Source: Tautonia rosea (GTDB lineage Bacteria; Planctomycetota; Planctomycetia; Isosphaerales; Isosphaeraceae). Taken from it: a stretch of DNA of 64,000 bases. A program made the position numbers and the translations under genes. Below the pieces are notes generated by a model. The model saw only the letters and a program-made list of their open reading frames with translations. It was not told the origin of the DNA and did not search any database. Location: assembly GCF_012958305.1 (NCBI RefSeq), contig NZ_JABBYO010000007.1, positions 248,001 through 312,000 on the forward strand, written 5' to 3'. Shown piece by piece: positions 36,016 to 45,942 of the stretch (its first letter is position 1; each line of letters opens with the position of its first letter).

Positions 36016-37455
36016 TCAGTCAATTTCGGCCGACTCAATGACTCTCATCGCTTTCCACTTCCCCGATCGAAACCGAAGCGAGAAGCAGACTGCCATCGCC
36101 AGAATGTACGCCGTCGCGAAGGCCCACGCCCATTCGATTGCTCCGCTGGACCGGACAAGCAGGTAGGTCGGCACGACCATGATCGGCCAGGCCAGCAGGA
36201 ACGTTACGATCGAGACGAATCGTGTGTCTCCGGCCCCGCGGAGGGCGAAGCCGAATGTCATGTTTGCACCGTCGGCCAGCGAATAGGCCGCCGCCATCGC
36301 CAGCAAGGCCGGCACCAGCTCGGCCACGGCAGCGAAGTGCTCCGGGTCGCCCTGGCCCTCGAAGACCGAGACCATCACGCCGGGAATCGCCAGGTAGGCA
36401 ACTGCGACCAGTCCCATGTAGCCGACCACCCATCGTAGCCCCGTGTAGGCCGATCGCTCGGCCAGGTCGGGCTGCTCGCCCCCCAGGCGCTGGCCGACGA
36501 GGATCGAGACGGCCTGGACCATACCCAGCATCGGCAGGAAGGCCACCATGTTCAGACGGACGGTCAACGCCGTGGCCCCGGCCTGGGCCTCGCCGAGCCG
36601 ACCGACGAGCTGTACGAAGACGTGAAAGACCAGGACGTCGGAGAAGACCTGAGAGCCGGCCGGAAGGCCGTAGCGCAGGAGCCTCCCGAAGAGCTCACGC
36701 TCTGGGCGCCAGCCGGCCAGGGTGCGGAACTCGCGCGCGAAGCGGGGCCGAAGGAAGAGAACGAGCGCAACCGTGGCGGAGACCCATGAGCCGGATACGG
36801 TGGACCAGCCGGCCCCGGCAATGCCCCACTCGGGGAAGCCAAGGCGGCCGGAAATTAGGACAAGCCCCCCGGAGATGTTCACGGCGGTGCCAACGACCTC
36901 GATGCCCAGCACCGTCCATGTCTGGCCTCTGCCGGAGAAGAAGCCGTTGATGGCGGACATGAAAAGCATGGGCAGGGCGGCGAAGCTCAGGCAGCGAAGA
37001 TAGGTGACTTCCAGTCCTTGTAAGGCCGAAGTGTGCCCACCCAGGGCGATCAGCGACGGGGCGGCCGGGACCATAAGCAGGAAGACCAGCCCGGCCGCTA
37101 CAGCGAAATGGATACCCTGCCAGACGGCCGGGCCGACGCGATGATGCCGGCCGGCACCCGTGTACTGGGCGACGAAGGTGGCGACATAGGCGGCGGTGGC
37201 CTGGAGCAGGCCGAAGGGGAGCCAGAACCACATCATGGCCGGGAAGGAGGCGGCCATTTCCAAGGGGTCGTGCCAGGCGAGCAGCAGGGTATCGGCGAAG
37301 ACCTGAGCGGTCATGAAGCTCTGGCTCACGACCAAGGGCAAGGCAAGGGTCAGGAGTTCACGGCTTCCCCCCGGCCTTGATCGGCCGCGACATGCCTCCT
37401 CAGGGGCTGAGGTGGTGGCATTGGCACTCTCTCGAATCACAGTCTCTCGACTCAT
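36016..37455 (-). CDS. MATE family efflux transporter
   Basis: 479 residues, normal for the family, with about twelve membrane helices and an internal two-fold repeat. The first half has LALPLVVSQSFMTAQVFADTLLLAW and the second has LLRYGLPAGSQVFSDVLVFHVFVQLVG. It would export cationic compounds, drugs or metabolites using a Na+ or H+ gradient; the substrate is not predictable. The ATG at 37455 is chosen; an upstream in-frame extension of 55 residues is Arg-rich and unlikely. No operon partner. Confidence 0.92.
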   Translation of the reverse strand: MSRETVIRESANATTSAPEEACRGRSRPGGSRELLTLALPLVVSQSFMTAQVFADTLLLAWHDPLEMAASFPAMMWFWLPFGLLQATAAYVATFVAQYTGAGRHHRVGPAVWQGIHFAVAAGLVFLLMVPAAPSLIALGGHTSALQGLEVTYLRCLSFAALPMLFMSAINGFFSGRGQTWTVLGIEVVGTAVNISGGLVLISGRLGFPEWGIAGAGWSTVSGSWVSATVALVLFLRPRFAREFRTLAGWRPERELFGRLLRYGLPAGSQVFSDVLVFHVFVQLVGRLGEAQAGATALTVRLNMVAFLPMLGMVQAVSILVGQRLGGEQPDLAERSAYTGLRWVVGYMGLVAVAYLAIPGVMVSVFEGQGDPEHFAAVAELVPALLAMAAAYSLADGANMTFGFALRGAGDTRFVSIVTFLLAWPIMVVPTYLLVRSSGAIEWAWAFATAYILAMAVCFSLRFRSGKWKAMRVIESAEID

Positions 37456-37903
37456 CGGCTGGTCTCTCGCCGGGCGAGGGAGGTTGCCGGGTCGTCCGGC
37501 ACTCCGGATGGAGGCACAGAGTCGTCGAGAGGTTCGGGGTGTCGCCGAAGTTCTCAATCCCAGGCGGCGGCGCATCTGACCGAAGAACGTCAATATGCCC
37601 CCGCTGAACTCCAACTTCAAGGGGCCCCGATCCCTGGTCCCGAAGCCTCCGGTCGGTGGCCGATGAGGCTAACGGCACGCGGTGCTGGGAAGGTGTCAAT
37701 GGTGTAATCGAGTGAAACCGCGGGGGCTCAAAGTTGTCGAAATCGCTGCGATTTTTCGTATGCGGATGCAATCGCTTACAAATTCGGTTGAACGGTTCAA
37801 CTTGATCCGAGGCCCGACTCAATGATGAACTCCGCCGTCCCCGATCGGCCCGGTCGCCGGCCGGAAATGGAGGCGACGGGTTTGGGAGAGGAGACAGGGT
37901 TGA
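37456..37903. other. Intergenic region upstream of the MATE gene
   Basis: 448 bases holding the MATE promoter region. A short inverted repeat GTTGAA-CGG-TTCAAC lies at 37787-37801 near an A/T-richer stretch (ATTTTTCGTATG), a possible regulator site. No gene is seen. Confidence 0.4.
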
Positions 37904-38941
37904 TCAGGGAGTGGTTGGGCGGACTCCAAGGAGCCGGGAAATGCGTCCGTCCTCTCCCACGGCCCAGACCAGGTTGAGACCGGCAGCGTCGACTGCGTGG
38001 AACCCGGTGTTGCCAAGGGGTGTCCAGGTTTCGCCTTGATCGAGGGAGTGATCCGATCCGCTCGGGCCAACGGTGATCAGGGATGGGTGTTCGGTTCCTG
38101 GAATGACGACCACGGCAGAGCGATAGCCGCCGGGCTCAGCTCCCCGGGGCAATCGCCAGGAGCGGCCACCGTCGGAGGTCAGGGCGACACTCTGGCCGGG
38201 TTGGTCGGGTTGTTCAAAATCGCCGCCGAGGGCAACCCCGTGATCGGTGTCACGGAAGGACAGTGAGAAGACACCTGCAGAGGGGGAGTCGGCGCGGATT
38301 GGGGTTTGATGAACAGTCCAGGTTTGTCCCCGATCGGAGGAACGGAAGACGCGTCCGCGGCTGGTGCCGAACCAGGCATGATCAGGTCCGAGAACGACGA
38401 GGCAGGTACCGCTTGCCGCGAAGGCTCCTTCGCCCGGAAGGGCTTCGGGCATTCCGATGCTGTCAATGCGAGACCAGCTTGAGCCGCCGTCGTTGGTTGT
38501 GAGGATCACGAAGCGACCGCCGACCGGATCTCCAAGGACGAGGCCGTGGTCTGCGTCCCAGAAGGCCAGGGCATCGAAGAAACCATCGTGATCCGGGTTG
38601 ATGAAGGAACGGTTCCAGGAGGTGCCGCCGTCGGTGGTCTTGACGATCTGGGATGATGCCCCCAGGCCGATGGCAAGGGCGTAGGCCCGGTTCGCGTCGA
38701 AGGCCTGGATGTCACGGAAATCCAGAAGATCGGCATCGGGAACGGTCTTGCGCTCCCAGGTGTTTCCGCCATCGACGGTGCGGAGGATGGTGCCTCCGGC
38801 GCCGCTGGCCCAGGCAATCTGATCGGTCACGACACTGATCCCGCGAAGCCGGTGGGTTGTGCCGGATTCCTGAGCGATCCAGGGGTCCGAGGGTGATTCT
38901 GGGAAAAGGAGGCAGACGAGGAACAGGATCGTGATGCACAT
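37904..38941 (-). CDS. Exported BNR/Ycf48-like beta-propeller protein
   Basis: 345 residues. A hydrophobic N-terminal signal (CITILFLVCLLFP) is followed by repeated Asp-box units of the form TxDGGxxW or SxDRGxTW (TVDGGNTWE, TTDGGTSWN, TNDGGSSWS, SSDRGQTWT, TSDGGRSWR). These mark the blades of sialidase/Ycf48/sortilin-type propellers. No sialidase catalytic residues are obvious. Probably a periplasmic binding or assembly protein. The ATG at 38941 gives the signal peptide; the TTG at 39010 gives a longer start that I reject. Confidence 0.85.
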   Translation of the reverse strand: MCITILFLVCLLFPESPSDPWIAQESGTTHRLRGISVVTDQIAWASGAGGTILRTVDGGNTWERKTVPDADLLDFRDIQAFDANRAYALAIGLGASSQIVKTTDGGTSWNRSFINPDHDGFFDALAFWDADHGLVLGDPVGGRFVILTTNDGGSSWSRIDSIGMPEALPGEGAFAASGTCLVVLGPDHAWFGTSRGRVFRSSDRGQTWTVHQTPIRADSPSAGVFSLSFRDTDHGVALGGDFEQPDQPGQSVALTSDGGRSWRLPRGAEPGGYRSAVVVIPGTEHPSLITVGPSGSDHSLDQGETWTPLGNTGFHAVDAAGLNLVWAVGEDGRISRLLGVRPTTP

Positions 38942-38997
38942 GAGGGGAGACCTTGGCGGCTTCTCAGTGGCGATGGTCGATGCTGAACAGACGCGTC

Positions 38998-40026
38998 TTA
39001 ACGGGAGCAATAGGGGGAGTCAGTCAATGGGAGTGTTTGGTGAGTCTCGGCGGCAAGCTGGGCCTTGAGCGCAATCTCGGTAATGCGGCAGGCTTCGTGC
39101 AAGGTCAAAGGAGGAGGTTCCTCACCACGCAACGAATGAGCAAAGCGCGTAAACAGGTCGATCTGAGGGTCAGGGGAGAGCGTCCGAGGCGGTTCCTGCG
39201 CGGTAGTCATCGAGAGCTTACGATCAGCCAGAACCAGGTCGACCACGCCGAGCGTTCCAGCGATGCGCACGCGTTCGTCTCCGTGAGTGGGGGCGGACTC
39301 GGGACGGAGATAGTCGAGGGTGACAGAGGCCAGACCGCCGTTACGCATGGTGAGTACGAACGCCGCCTGGCTGGCACATGCCGGGAAATCGGGATGAGCT
39401 GTGATTCCTTCGTGTCCGCAAATCGAGGTAAACTCGTCGCCTAGAATCCAGTGAAGCCAGTCAAAGGCATGAATGCCGGCCCAGGGGGCAATGCCAGGAA
39501 AGGTATCTCGACTGCGCCAGGAATCAGGGCGGGAGCGGCCCCATTTGTAACTTTTCTGGCTGAAGCTCAGAAGCGGATCACCAATGGCGCCAGCTCGGAC
39601 GACTCGACGGACTGCCGCCAACTCGGCGACGCCTCGCATGGTGTGCATGGGAACAAGGGATGCCCCTGTGTTCTGCGCGAGCTTGAACAGGATCTCAAGC
39701 GTTTCGAGATCGATGGCCAGCGGTTTTTCGGCCATAACGGGCAAACCGCGTTCAAGGCAGAGACGTATCCATACGGGGATGCGGTCGGACCGGCCGCAGA
39801 TCTGCACCACGTCGAGGTGTTCGGCGTCGAGCAAGCGGCGGGCATCCTCGTAACGACGGGTTTGGATCGTCAGGCCGGGGGCATGGTCGAAGGCTCCCGT
39901 CGATTCCTCCGGTCCGGCGGGGGCGACCGCCACGAGTACCAGACCGGGAACCCGATCGAGGGCTGGGGCATAGCTTTGCCAGTGTCCAGTCGATCCGATC
40001 AAGCCGAGTCGCATGGTGGGCCTCAT
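38998..40026 (-). CDS. Gfo/Idh/MocA family oxidoreductase (cytoplasmic)
   Basis: 342 residues. Rossmann start MRLGLIGSTGHWQSYAPAL, then CGRSDRIPVWIRLCLERGLPVMAEKPLA carrying the family EKP motif, and a C-terminal domain with GIHAFDWLHWILG. No signal peptide, unlike the oxidoreductase at 11548. It probably oxidises or reduces a sugar or inositol derivative with NAD(P). The start could be the ATG at 40026 or at 40014; GGGGAA upstream favours 40026. It ends 57 bases before the BNR gene, and the two may share a transcript. Confidence 0.9.
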   Translation of the reverse strand: MRPTMRLGLIGSTGHWQSYAPALDRVPGLVLVAVAPAGPEESTGAFDHAPGLTIQTRRYEDARRLLDAEHLDVVQICGRSDRIPVWIRLCLERGLPVMAEKPLAIDLETLEILFKLAQNTGASLVPMHTMRGVAELAAVRRVVRAGAIGDPLLSFSQKSYKWGRSRPDSWRSRDTFPGIAPWAGIHAFDWLHWILGDEFTSICGHEGITAHPDFPACASQAAFVLTMRNGGLASVTLDYLRPESAPTHGDERVRIAGTLGVVDLVLADRKLSMTTAQEPPRTLSPDPQIDLFTRFAHSLRGEEPPPLTLHEACRITEIALKAQLAAETHQTLPLTDSPYCSR

Positions 40027-40348
40027 CGACCGATTCCCCGGATGGTAGAGGGCCGGGGTGGGTTTGGAATGGACTGATCTCGCAGGGAGGATGCAGCAGG
40101 ACTCGGAAAAGAGTGGGCCTGGCGTCCGTGATCACTCTATCGACCCTGACTGGCCGTTGCCAGTCGAGCACAACCTGCAAGAAAGACGAAGCGGGGATGG
40201 AGGCGGTGACTTTCTTCCCGGTGGGCTCCGGGGCATACTGGGACCGAAGTGTTGTGTCGGTCCTGGGCCGCTTCGTCATCGGATCAGAGAGATTCAGACA
40301 CTCGAAGCGGATCAGGACGCGAAGGTAAATCAATTTCAGGAGGTACTC
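40027..40348. other. Divergent region between oxidoreductase and beta-helix gene
   Basis: 322 bases with no gene. It holds the hairpin GACTGGC-CGTT-GCCAGTC at 40148-40165 (perfect 7-bp stem with a four-base loop), which may be an operator or leader structure for either gene. A consensus AGGAGG ribosome site (40338-40343) precedes the beta-helix gene. Confidence 0.5.
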
Positions 40349-41716
40349 ATGAGTCGCTTGAGTCGCGTTAAGAGATGGATCGGAAGGACGGCGGCAGTGG
40401 TCGGAGCGGCGCTGGCAGTGACCATCGCCTCGGGAGACGAGGTTGCTCCCGGGCCTGATGAGCAGCAGTTACCCTTTGCGATGCACTCGGAGATGACGGA
40501 TCGGCCAACGATCACCGTAGGGCGGTCCGACGCCGATCTGATCGGAACCGACAATCGGGTGTTGCAAGCGGCAGTGGACTATGTGGCGGGCCTGGGGGGA
40601 GGTGTCGTATCGATCGGGGAAGGGGAGTATCTGATGCACGACTCGCTCCACCTTCGGAGCGGTGTCACCGTGCGAGGGGTGTACGGGAAGACGGTCTTGC
40701 GCAAGGCCAGGGCGGCGGTGTCTCCGCTGGTGCTGGATGGAGATTTCGGCGAGCAACAGATCACGGTGGAACAGCCGTCGGGGTTTGGGGTCGGCCACGG
40801 AGTGGCGGTCTGGGACAGCCGAGCAGGAGGGTTCCACACCACCGTCGCTCGGATTACGGGAGGACGCGAAAACACGTTTTCGATTGACAAGCCTTTGATG
40901 GCGGATTGCATGGTGTCGAACGGTGCGATAGCTGCCACGGTGTTTCCCGTGGTGAGTGGAGTGGAGATCGAGGGGGCTCGGGTCGAGGACTTGGTGATCG
41001 AAGGAAATAAAGAAGAAAATCTTTACTTGAATGGTTGCAGAGGTGCGGGAATCTATTTGTATCGAGGGTTTGGAACAGTGCTCCAGGGGTGCATGGTTCG
41101 AAATTATCATGGCGATGGCATCAGCTTTCAACAATCGAATGATGTGTCGGTCATCAATTGCATCAGCGAGGAGAACACACATCTCGGCCTTCATCCGGGC
41201 AGTGGTTCGCAACGGCCGGAGGTGAGGGGATGCTTGGCCAGGAAGAACGGGACGGACGGCCTGTTTCTGTGCTGGCGGGTGCGACATGGGACGTTTGAGG
41301 ACAACGTGCTGGAAGAAAACGGCCAGTTCGGGATCTCGATCGGTCATAAAGACTCAGATAATCTGCTGCGAGCGAATCGTGTGGTTCGGAATGCGGAGAA
41401 TGGCGTGTTCTTCCGGAACGAGTCGGAAGGGATGTCGCCTCACCGAAATCGGCTGGAAGGAAATGTGATCGAGGATAACGGTCGAGAACCTGGGACAGCG
41501 GGAATTCGAATTCGTGGAGAGCCGTCGGGACTGATTTTTGAACAGAATGTGATCCGAGACACGCGTCCCGACGCTGAGCGAACCCAGACGGTTGGGATCC
41601 TGGTGGAGCCTCAAGTGGGTCCGATTCACGTGGGATCAAATCGGATCGAGGCGGCCACGGTGATTGATGATCGTCGCGATTCGCTCGACGGCACACCGGA
41701 CCCTTCGGTACCATGA
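40349..41716 (+). CDS. Exported right-handed beta-helix protein (pectate-lyase-like)
   Basis: 455 residues. Signal peptide 1-28 (RTAAVVGAALAVTIASG). The mature protein begins with a pectate-lyase-3-like segment (LQAAVDYVAGLGGGVVSIGEGEY) and continues with successive parallel beta-helix rungs (YHGDGISFQQSNDVSVIN, VLEENGQFGISIG, NRLEGNVIEDNG). It is likely a polysaccharide lyase or epimerase, or a surface binding protein; catalytic residues cannot be identified by eye. The start is decided by a perfect AGGAGG five bases before the ATG. The next gene follows 15 bases after its stop. Confidence 0.88.
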   Translation: MSRLSRVKRWIGRTAAVVGAALAVTIASGDEVAPGPDEQQLPFAMHSEMTDRPTITVGRSDADLIGTDNRVLQAAVDYVAGLGGGVVSIGEGEYLMHDSLHLRSGVTVRGVYGKTVLRKARAAVSPLVLDGDFGEQQITVEQPSGFGVGHGVAVWDSRAGGFHTTVARITGGRENTFSIDKPLMADCMVSNGAIAATVFPVVSGVEIEGARVEDLVIEGNKEENLYLNGCRGAGIYLYRGFGTVLQGCMVRNYHGDGISFQQSNDVSVINCISEENTHLGLHPGSGSQRPEVRGCLARKNGTDGLFLCWRVRHGTFEDNVLEENGQFGISIGHKDSDNLLRANRVVRNAENGVFFRNESEGMSPHRNRLEGNVIEDNGREPGTAGIRIRGEPSGLIFEQNVIRDTRPDAERTQTVGILVEPQVGPIHVGSNRIEAATVIDDRRDSLDGTPDPSVP

Positions 41717-41731
41717 TCGCTTGGGATCACG

Positions 41732-42985
41732 ATGAGTGCCGAAGATAAGAATCAGAAACGTTGCGAAAGCCGCCAAGCAATGAATAGTGTGAATGGGATT
41801 CCGCTGGAACAATGCACGCGATTGCGCAATCGCGTGAGCGAGGCCGTGATCCGAGATCGGCTGCTGACGATTGCGTCTCGCTTGATCTCGGTTCCAAGCC
41901 CGACGGGGGAGGCCGGAGCCGCGGCGGATGTCCTGGCCGAAATCCTGGGGGAGGAAGGCTTCGCCGTGGAACGCCCCGAGGCCGGACATCCGGCGGCCCC
42001 GGCGGTGGTCGCTCGGCTCGAAGGAAAGCGGCCGGGCAAGACCCTTCAGTTCGACGGACACCTGGATACGGTGCATCTCCCTTTCGTGCCGTTCGCGGTG
42101 GAAGGAGGTCGAATCCGGGGAAGCGGATCGTCGGACATGAAGGGAGGGCTGGCGGCGGCAGTGGAGGGAATGCTCGCCGCCCGGGATGCAGGGGTGCTGG
42201 AGGCGGGGACAATTCTGCTGACCGCCCACGATTTACATGAAGCACCCTGGGGATTCGGTCTGCAGTTTGATCGGATGTTAATGGACGGGATCGTGGGAGA
42301 CGCGGTCCTGATTCCTGAACCACTCTGTGGACACTTGCCGGTGGCGGGTCGAGGTCAGGCCTGCTGGAAGATCACGATTCGGCGTGACGGCTCGCCAGTT
42401 CACGAGGTCATGCGCGATCCCGAAGCGCCGAGAGTCATTCCGGTTGGCGCAGAGCTGGTACGGCGGCTTCACGCGCTGGATGATCGCCTTGCTGGTCAGG
42501 TGGACGCAGTTGCCGGTCGGTCGAGCGTCTTCGTAGGACAGTTGCACGCAGGGGAGATTTACAATCAAGATCCGGCGATCTGCTGGTTGGAGGGCACCCG
42601 GCGCTGGGTTCCCGGTTGTGATCGGCACGAAGTGGAAGCCGAGTTTCGAGGGATGCTGGCCGAACTGGCCGCGGAGACCGGAACGCAGATCGACTCGGAG
42701 TTTCAACTAGTTCGGGATGCATACGCGCTCGATCTCAATTCCACGTTTGTGAGTGTGTTTCAAGCAGCACGTGTCGCAATCGATGGCGAACCCCTGCCGA
42801 CGGGGCCGAAAGCGTTTGTGGATGACGGGAATAGCGTGTCGGCGCTGGCCGGCGTGCCGAGCATTACGCATGGCCCTTTCGCGGGAGGGCAGCACACGGT
42901 CGAGGAGTGGGCTTCGATCGAGGATCTGATGCGTGTGGCCACGCTTTACGCGCTCACAGCAGCCTTGTTCTGTCCCCAAGGATGA
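41732..42985 (+). CDS. M20 family metallopeptidase/deacylase
   Basis: 417 residues. Metal-site motifs: FDGHLDTV (His and Asp), GSGSSDMKGG (bridging Asp) and, near the C-terminus, THGPFAGGQHTVEEW (His). PVHEV supplies the lid-domain His. At the position of the usual Glu-Glu pair the protein reads HDLHEA, so the catalytic base position holds His while the metal-binding Glu remains. It may be a variant deacylase acting on N-acyl amino acids or carbamoyl compounds. It is followed seven bases later by a class III aminotransferase, suggesting joint amino-acid or amine metabolism. Confidence 0.88.
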   Translation: MSAEDKNQKRCESRQAMNSVNGIPLEQCTRLRNRVSEAVIRDRLLTIASRLISVPSPTGEAGAAADVLAEILGEEGFAVERPEAGHPAAPAVVARLEGKRPGKTLQFDGHLDTVHLPFVPFAVEGGRIRGSGSSDMKGGLAAAVEGMLAARDAGVLEAGTILLTAHDLHEAPWGFGLQFDRMLMDGIVGDAVLIPEPLCGHLPVAGRGQACWKITIRRDGSPVHEVMRDPEAPRVIPVGAELVRRLHALDDRLAGQVDAVAGRSSVFVGQLHAGEIYNQDPAICWLEGTRRWVPGCDRHEVEAEFRGMLAELAAETGTQIDSEFQLVRDAYALDLNSTFVSVFQAARVAIDGEPLPTGPKAFVDDGNSVSALAGVPSITHGPFAGGQHTVEEWASIEDLMRVATLYALTAALFCPQG

Positions 42986-42991
42986 CAACCT

Positions 42992-44377
42992 ATGGCGACC
43001 GCGTCTCAGTCAATGCCCGACCTGATCACCGAAGCCCAGGCGTACGAAGAACGCTTCTTGCGGCAGATATTCGTGCGAGACCAGATGGCGGAGTGGTCGA
43101 AACATCCCTTGATCATGGCTCGAGCCGAGGATGTTTCGTATTGGGATGTGAATGGAAAGCATTACCATGATGCCTTGTCGGGCATTTACGTGGCCTCGAT
43201 TGGACACAATAACCGCAAGGTGATTGATGCGATCAAGGAACAGTTTGACCGCTTGACATTCTCTCCCGCCATGCACGGGACAAATCCTGTGGCGGTGCAA
43301 TTGGCGAACCTGCTGGCCGAACTGGCTCCTGGTGATCTGGAGGCGGTGAAGTTTCAGTGCGGTGGGTCGGAAGTGACGGAGGCGGCGATCAAGCTGGCCC
43401 GACAGTATCACCGGCTGACCGGATCACCGGGGAAATACAAAATCATTAGTCGGTATCAGTCGTGGCACGGATCGACGCTGGGGGCACTGTCGGCGTCGGG
43501 GCTAAAGGCCCGAAAAACCGTCAACGAGCCGATGGCGCCGGGATTCCTACACGTGTTCCCGCCAACCTGCTACCGATGTCCATTCGGCAAGACTTATCCG
43601 AGCTGCGAGCTCACTTGCGCGACGATCATCGAACAGGTGATCGCGATGGAAGATCCGGAGACGGTTGCGGCGATCATGGTTGAGCCGATCGGGCACACGG
43701 GGGGCGTGATCGACCCGCCCGAAGAATACTTGCCGATGTTGAGGGAGATCTGCAATCGTCACAACATTCTCTTGATCTTTGACGAAATTATTACCGGATT
43801 TGGCCGGACGGGGCATCTGTTTGCGGCGGAGACATTCGGCGTGGTGCCCGACGTGCTGTGCGTGGCCAAGGGAATGAGCGGCGGCTATGCACCTCTGTCG
43901 GCGATGATTTGTCGAAGGCCGATTGCCGATGCGTTCTGGGGACCGATCGAGTCAAACCCCGGTTTTGTGGAGGGGCATACGTTTGAGGGGAACCCGATCT
44001 CGTGCGCGGCGGGAATCGCAGTGATCCGAGAGATTCTGGATCGTGACCTTTGCGGCAATGCGCGGGAGCAGGGGGCTCGGCTCCGGGCAGGGTTCGAGCG
44101 ACTGGCGGAACGTCATGGAGTGATTGGGGACATCCGGGGGAAAGGCTTGTTCCAGGCGATCGAGTTTGTTCGAGACTCGGTGACAAAGGAGCCGCTGCCC
44201 GACGCGTTTGGCGTGCGGGTGGGGCGTCGAGCGTTGGAGCATGGATTGCTGTGTCGGTTCGACCCGAACTGGATCGCGTTCGGTCCACCGTTGATCGTCA
44301 CTGCGGAACAGATTGACTCGATGGTGGCGATCCTCGACCGGAGCCTTGGCGAGGTGCTGGCCGAGACCGGAGCATAA
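42992..44377 (+). CDS. Class III PLP-dependent aminotransferase
   Basis: 461 residues, full length. CGGSEVTEAAIKLARQYH at the cofactor phosphate site, SWHGSTLGALSASG, then LLIFDEIITGFGRTG carrying the Asp that binds the pyridine nitrogen, then CVAKGMSGGYAPL with the Schiff-base lysine. A HTFEGNPISCAAG segment follows. This is the omega/beta-alanine/taurine/4-aminobutyrate group; the exact amine cannot be told. An unusual Cys-rich insert (PPTCYRCPFGKTYPSCELTC) sits in the middle, as in a known subgroup of these enzymes. Confidence 0.93.
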   Translation: MATASQSMPDLITEAQAYEERFLRQIFVRDQMAEWSKHPLIMARAEDVSYWDVNGKHYHDALSGIYVASIGHNNRKVIDAIKEQFDRLTFSPAMHGTNPVAVQLANLLAELAPGDLEAVKFQCGGSEVTEAAIKLARQYHRLTGSPGKYKIISRYQSWHGSTLGALSASGLKARKTVNEPMAPGFLHVFPPTCYRCPFGKTYPSCELTCATIIEQVIAMEDPETVAAIMVEPIGHTGGVIDPPEEYLPMLREICNRHNILLIFDEIITGFGRTGHLFAAETFGVVPDVLCVAKGMSGGYAPLSAMICRRPIADAFWGPIESNPGFVEGHTFEGNPISCAAGIAVIREILDRDLCGNAREQGARLRAGFERLAERHGVIGDIRGKGLFQAIEFVRDSVTKEPLPDAFGVRVGRRALEHGLLCRFDPNWIAFGPPLIVTAEQIDSMVAILDRSLGEVLAETGA

Positions 44378-44389
44378 GGGAATTGGGAG

Positions 44390-44421
44390 ACCGGGGCCTT
44401 GTTGCACGGCAAGGCCCTGGT
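44390..44421. terminator. Bidirectional hairpin between convergent genes
   Basis: ACCGGGGCCTTG (44390-44401) pairs with CAAGGCCCTGGT (44410-44421): a 12-bp stem with one G-U wobble and an eight-base loop. It fills the 59-base space between the aminotransferase and DUF1501 stops. There is no T-run on either side. Confidence 0.65.
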
Positions 44422-44436
44422 CGGTGGGTTCGGGGA

Positions 44437-45912
44437 TCAAGCAAGGATCTCGCGGATTGGCTTGCCGTGGTCGATGTCGAGCCGCTTGAAGCCAGGCACT
44501 TCAAGCTTGCGAGAGTCGAGGCCGAGCTGGTGCAGGACAGTGGCGTGGATGTCGGTGACGTAGTGGCGGTTCTCGACGGCGTGGAAGCCAAGTTCGTCCG
44601 TCGCGCCATGCACGACGCCGCCCTTGACACCGCCGCCAGCCATCCAGGCGGAAAAGCCGAAGGGGTGGTGATCGCGGCCGTCGCCGTTCTGCGAGCCGGG
44701 GGTTCGGCCGAACTCGGTCGCCCAGACGACGAGGGTGTCGTCGAGCAGGCCACGACGTTTCAGGTCTTTGAGTAATCCACCGATTGGTTGATCGACCTGG
44801 CCGCAGAGCTTCGAATGGCCCGATTTGAGGCTTGAGTGGGCGTCCCAGGCCCCTGCGCCACCGTTGGAGCCGTGGAAGATCTGGACGAAGCGAACACCGC
44901 GCTCGACCAGTCGTCGGGCGGTGAGGCACTGCTGGCCGAAGGTGCGGGTTTCGTCGCGGTCAAGGCCGTAGAGTCGTTGCGTCTCGGGTGTCTCGGAGGC
45001 GAAATCGACCACTTCAGGAACAGACATCTGCATGCGGAACGCCAATTCATACGACTTGATGCGAGCGCGAAGCTGGGCGTCGTCGGGGTACTGAACGGCG
45101 GAGATGCGGTTGAGACGGTCGATGAGGCTGAAGGCGTCGGCCTGTTCCTCGCGGTAGACGTCGGGGCCAGGGGCGGCAAAGGGGAGGGGATTCTTCGGGT
45201 CGATTTCAAGCTGGACCCCGTCGTGCTCGGGACCGAGGTAGCTAGCGCCGTGGCCGTTCAGGCCGCCGCAGCAGTCGGCGATGGGAGTTCCGAGGACGAC
45301 GAATTGAGGGAGTTCCTCGTTGAGCGAACCGAGACCGTAATGAACCCACGAGCCGATGGTCGGGAAGGGGCCTTCGAGGGAGTGGCGGCCGGTGTGGAAT
45401 TGAAGCTGAGCACCGTGGTTGTCGTTGGTGGTCCAGAGGGAGCGAATGACCGCGAGATCGTCGATGCAGTCCCCGACCTCAGGCCACCAGTCGCTGACCT
45501 CGATGCCACTTTCACCTCGCTTGGAATAGCCGACCTGAAGCGGATAGAGTTCGTGGCGGATGTGGCCGTTCGCGTCGTTCTGGATGGCGATTCGGACGTT
45601 CTCGGTATAAGGAGATTCGAGCACGTCCTGATAGGGTGTTTCGCTGATAGTTTTGCCCGCGAAGCGATTCAGGGCGGGTTTGGGATCGAAGCTTTCCAGA
45701 TGGCTCGTGCCGCCGATCATGAAGAGCCAGATGACGCGCTTGGCCTTCGGGGCGAAGTGAGGGAGGCCGTCGGGCGGGGCCCACGAGCCGAACTCGTCGG
45801 CCCGGGCAATGCCGTCGCGATAGAGCATTGCACCAAGGGCAAGGCCGGTGAAGCCCATGCCGAGGTCGGCCAGGAAGGCACGTCGAGAGGTGTTCGGGGT
45901 GAAGGGGTTCAT
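44437..45912 (-). CDS. DUF1501 domain protein, Tat-exported
   Basis: 491 residues. Twin-arginine signal ([20 protein letters not shown]). The mature part has [57 protein letters not shown] and [17 protein letters not shown], the DUF1501 hallmarks of an alkaline-phosphatase/sulfatase-like fold. It is encoded 30 bases after the PSD1 cytochrome gene, the standard planctomycete pairing. Substrate unknown; often suggested to act on sulfated or complex glycans together with its cytochrome partner. Confidence 0.93.
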   Translation of the reverse strand: MNPFTPNTSRRAFLADLGMGFTGLALGAMLYRDGIARADEFGSWAPPDGLPHFAPKAKRVIWLFMIGGTSHLESFDPKPALNRFAGKTISETPYQDVLESPYTENVRIAIQNDANGHIRHELYPLQVGYSKRGESGIEVSDWWPEVGDCIDDLAVIRSLWTTNDNHGAQLQFHTGRHSLEGPFPTIGSWVHYGLGSLNEELPQFVVLGTPIADCCGGLNGHGASYLGPEHDGVQLEIDPKNPLPFAAPGPDVYREEQADAFSLIDRLNRISAVQYPDDAQLRARIKSYELAFRMQMSVPEVVDFASETPETQRLYGLDRDETRTFGQQCLTARRLVERGVRFVQIFHGSNGGAGAWDAHSSLKSGHSKLCGQVDQPIGGLLKDLKRRGLLDDTLVVWATEFGRTPGSQNGDGRDHHPFGFSAWMAGGGVKGGVVHGATDELGFHAVENRHYVTDIHATVLHQLGLDSRKLEVPGFKRLDIDHGKPIREILA

Positions 45913-45942
45913 GATCGGGGCCTCCCGGACCGCGTGGGCGGT

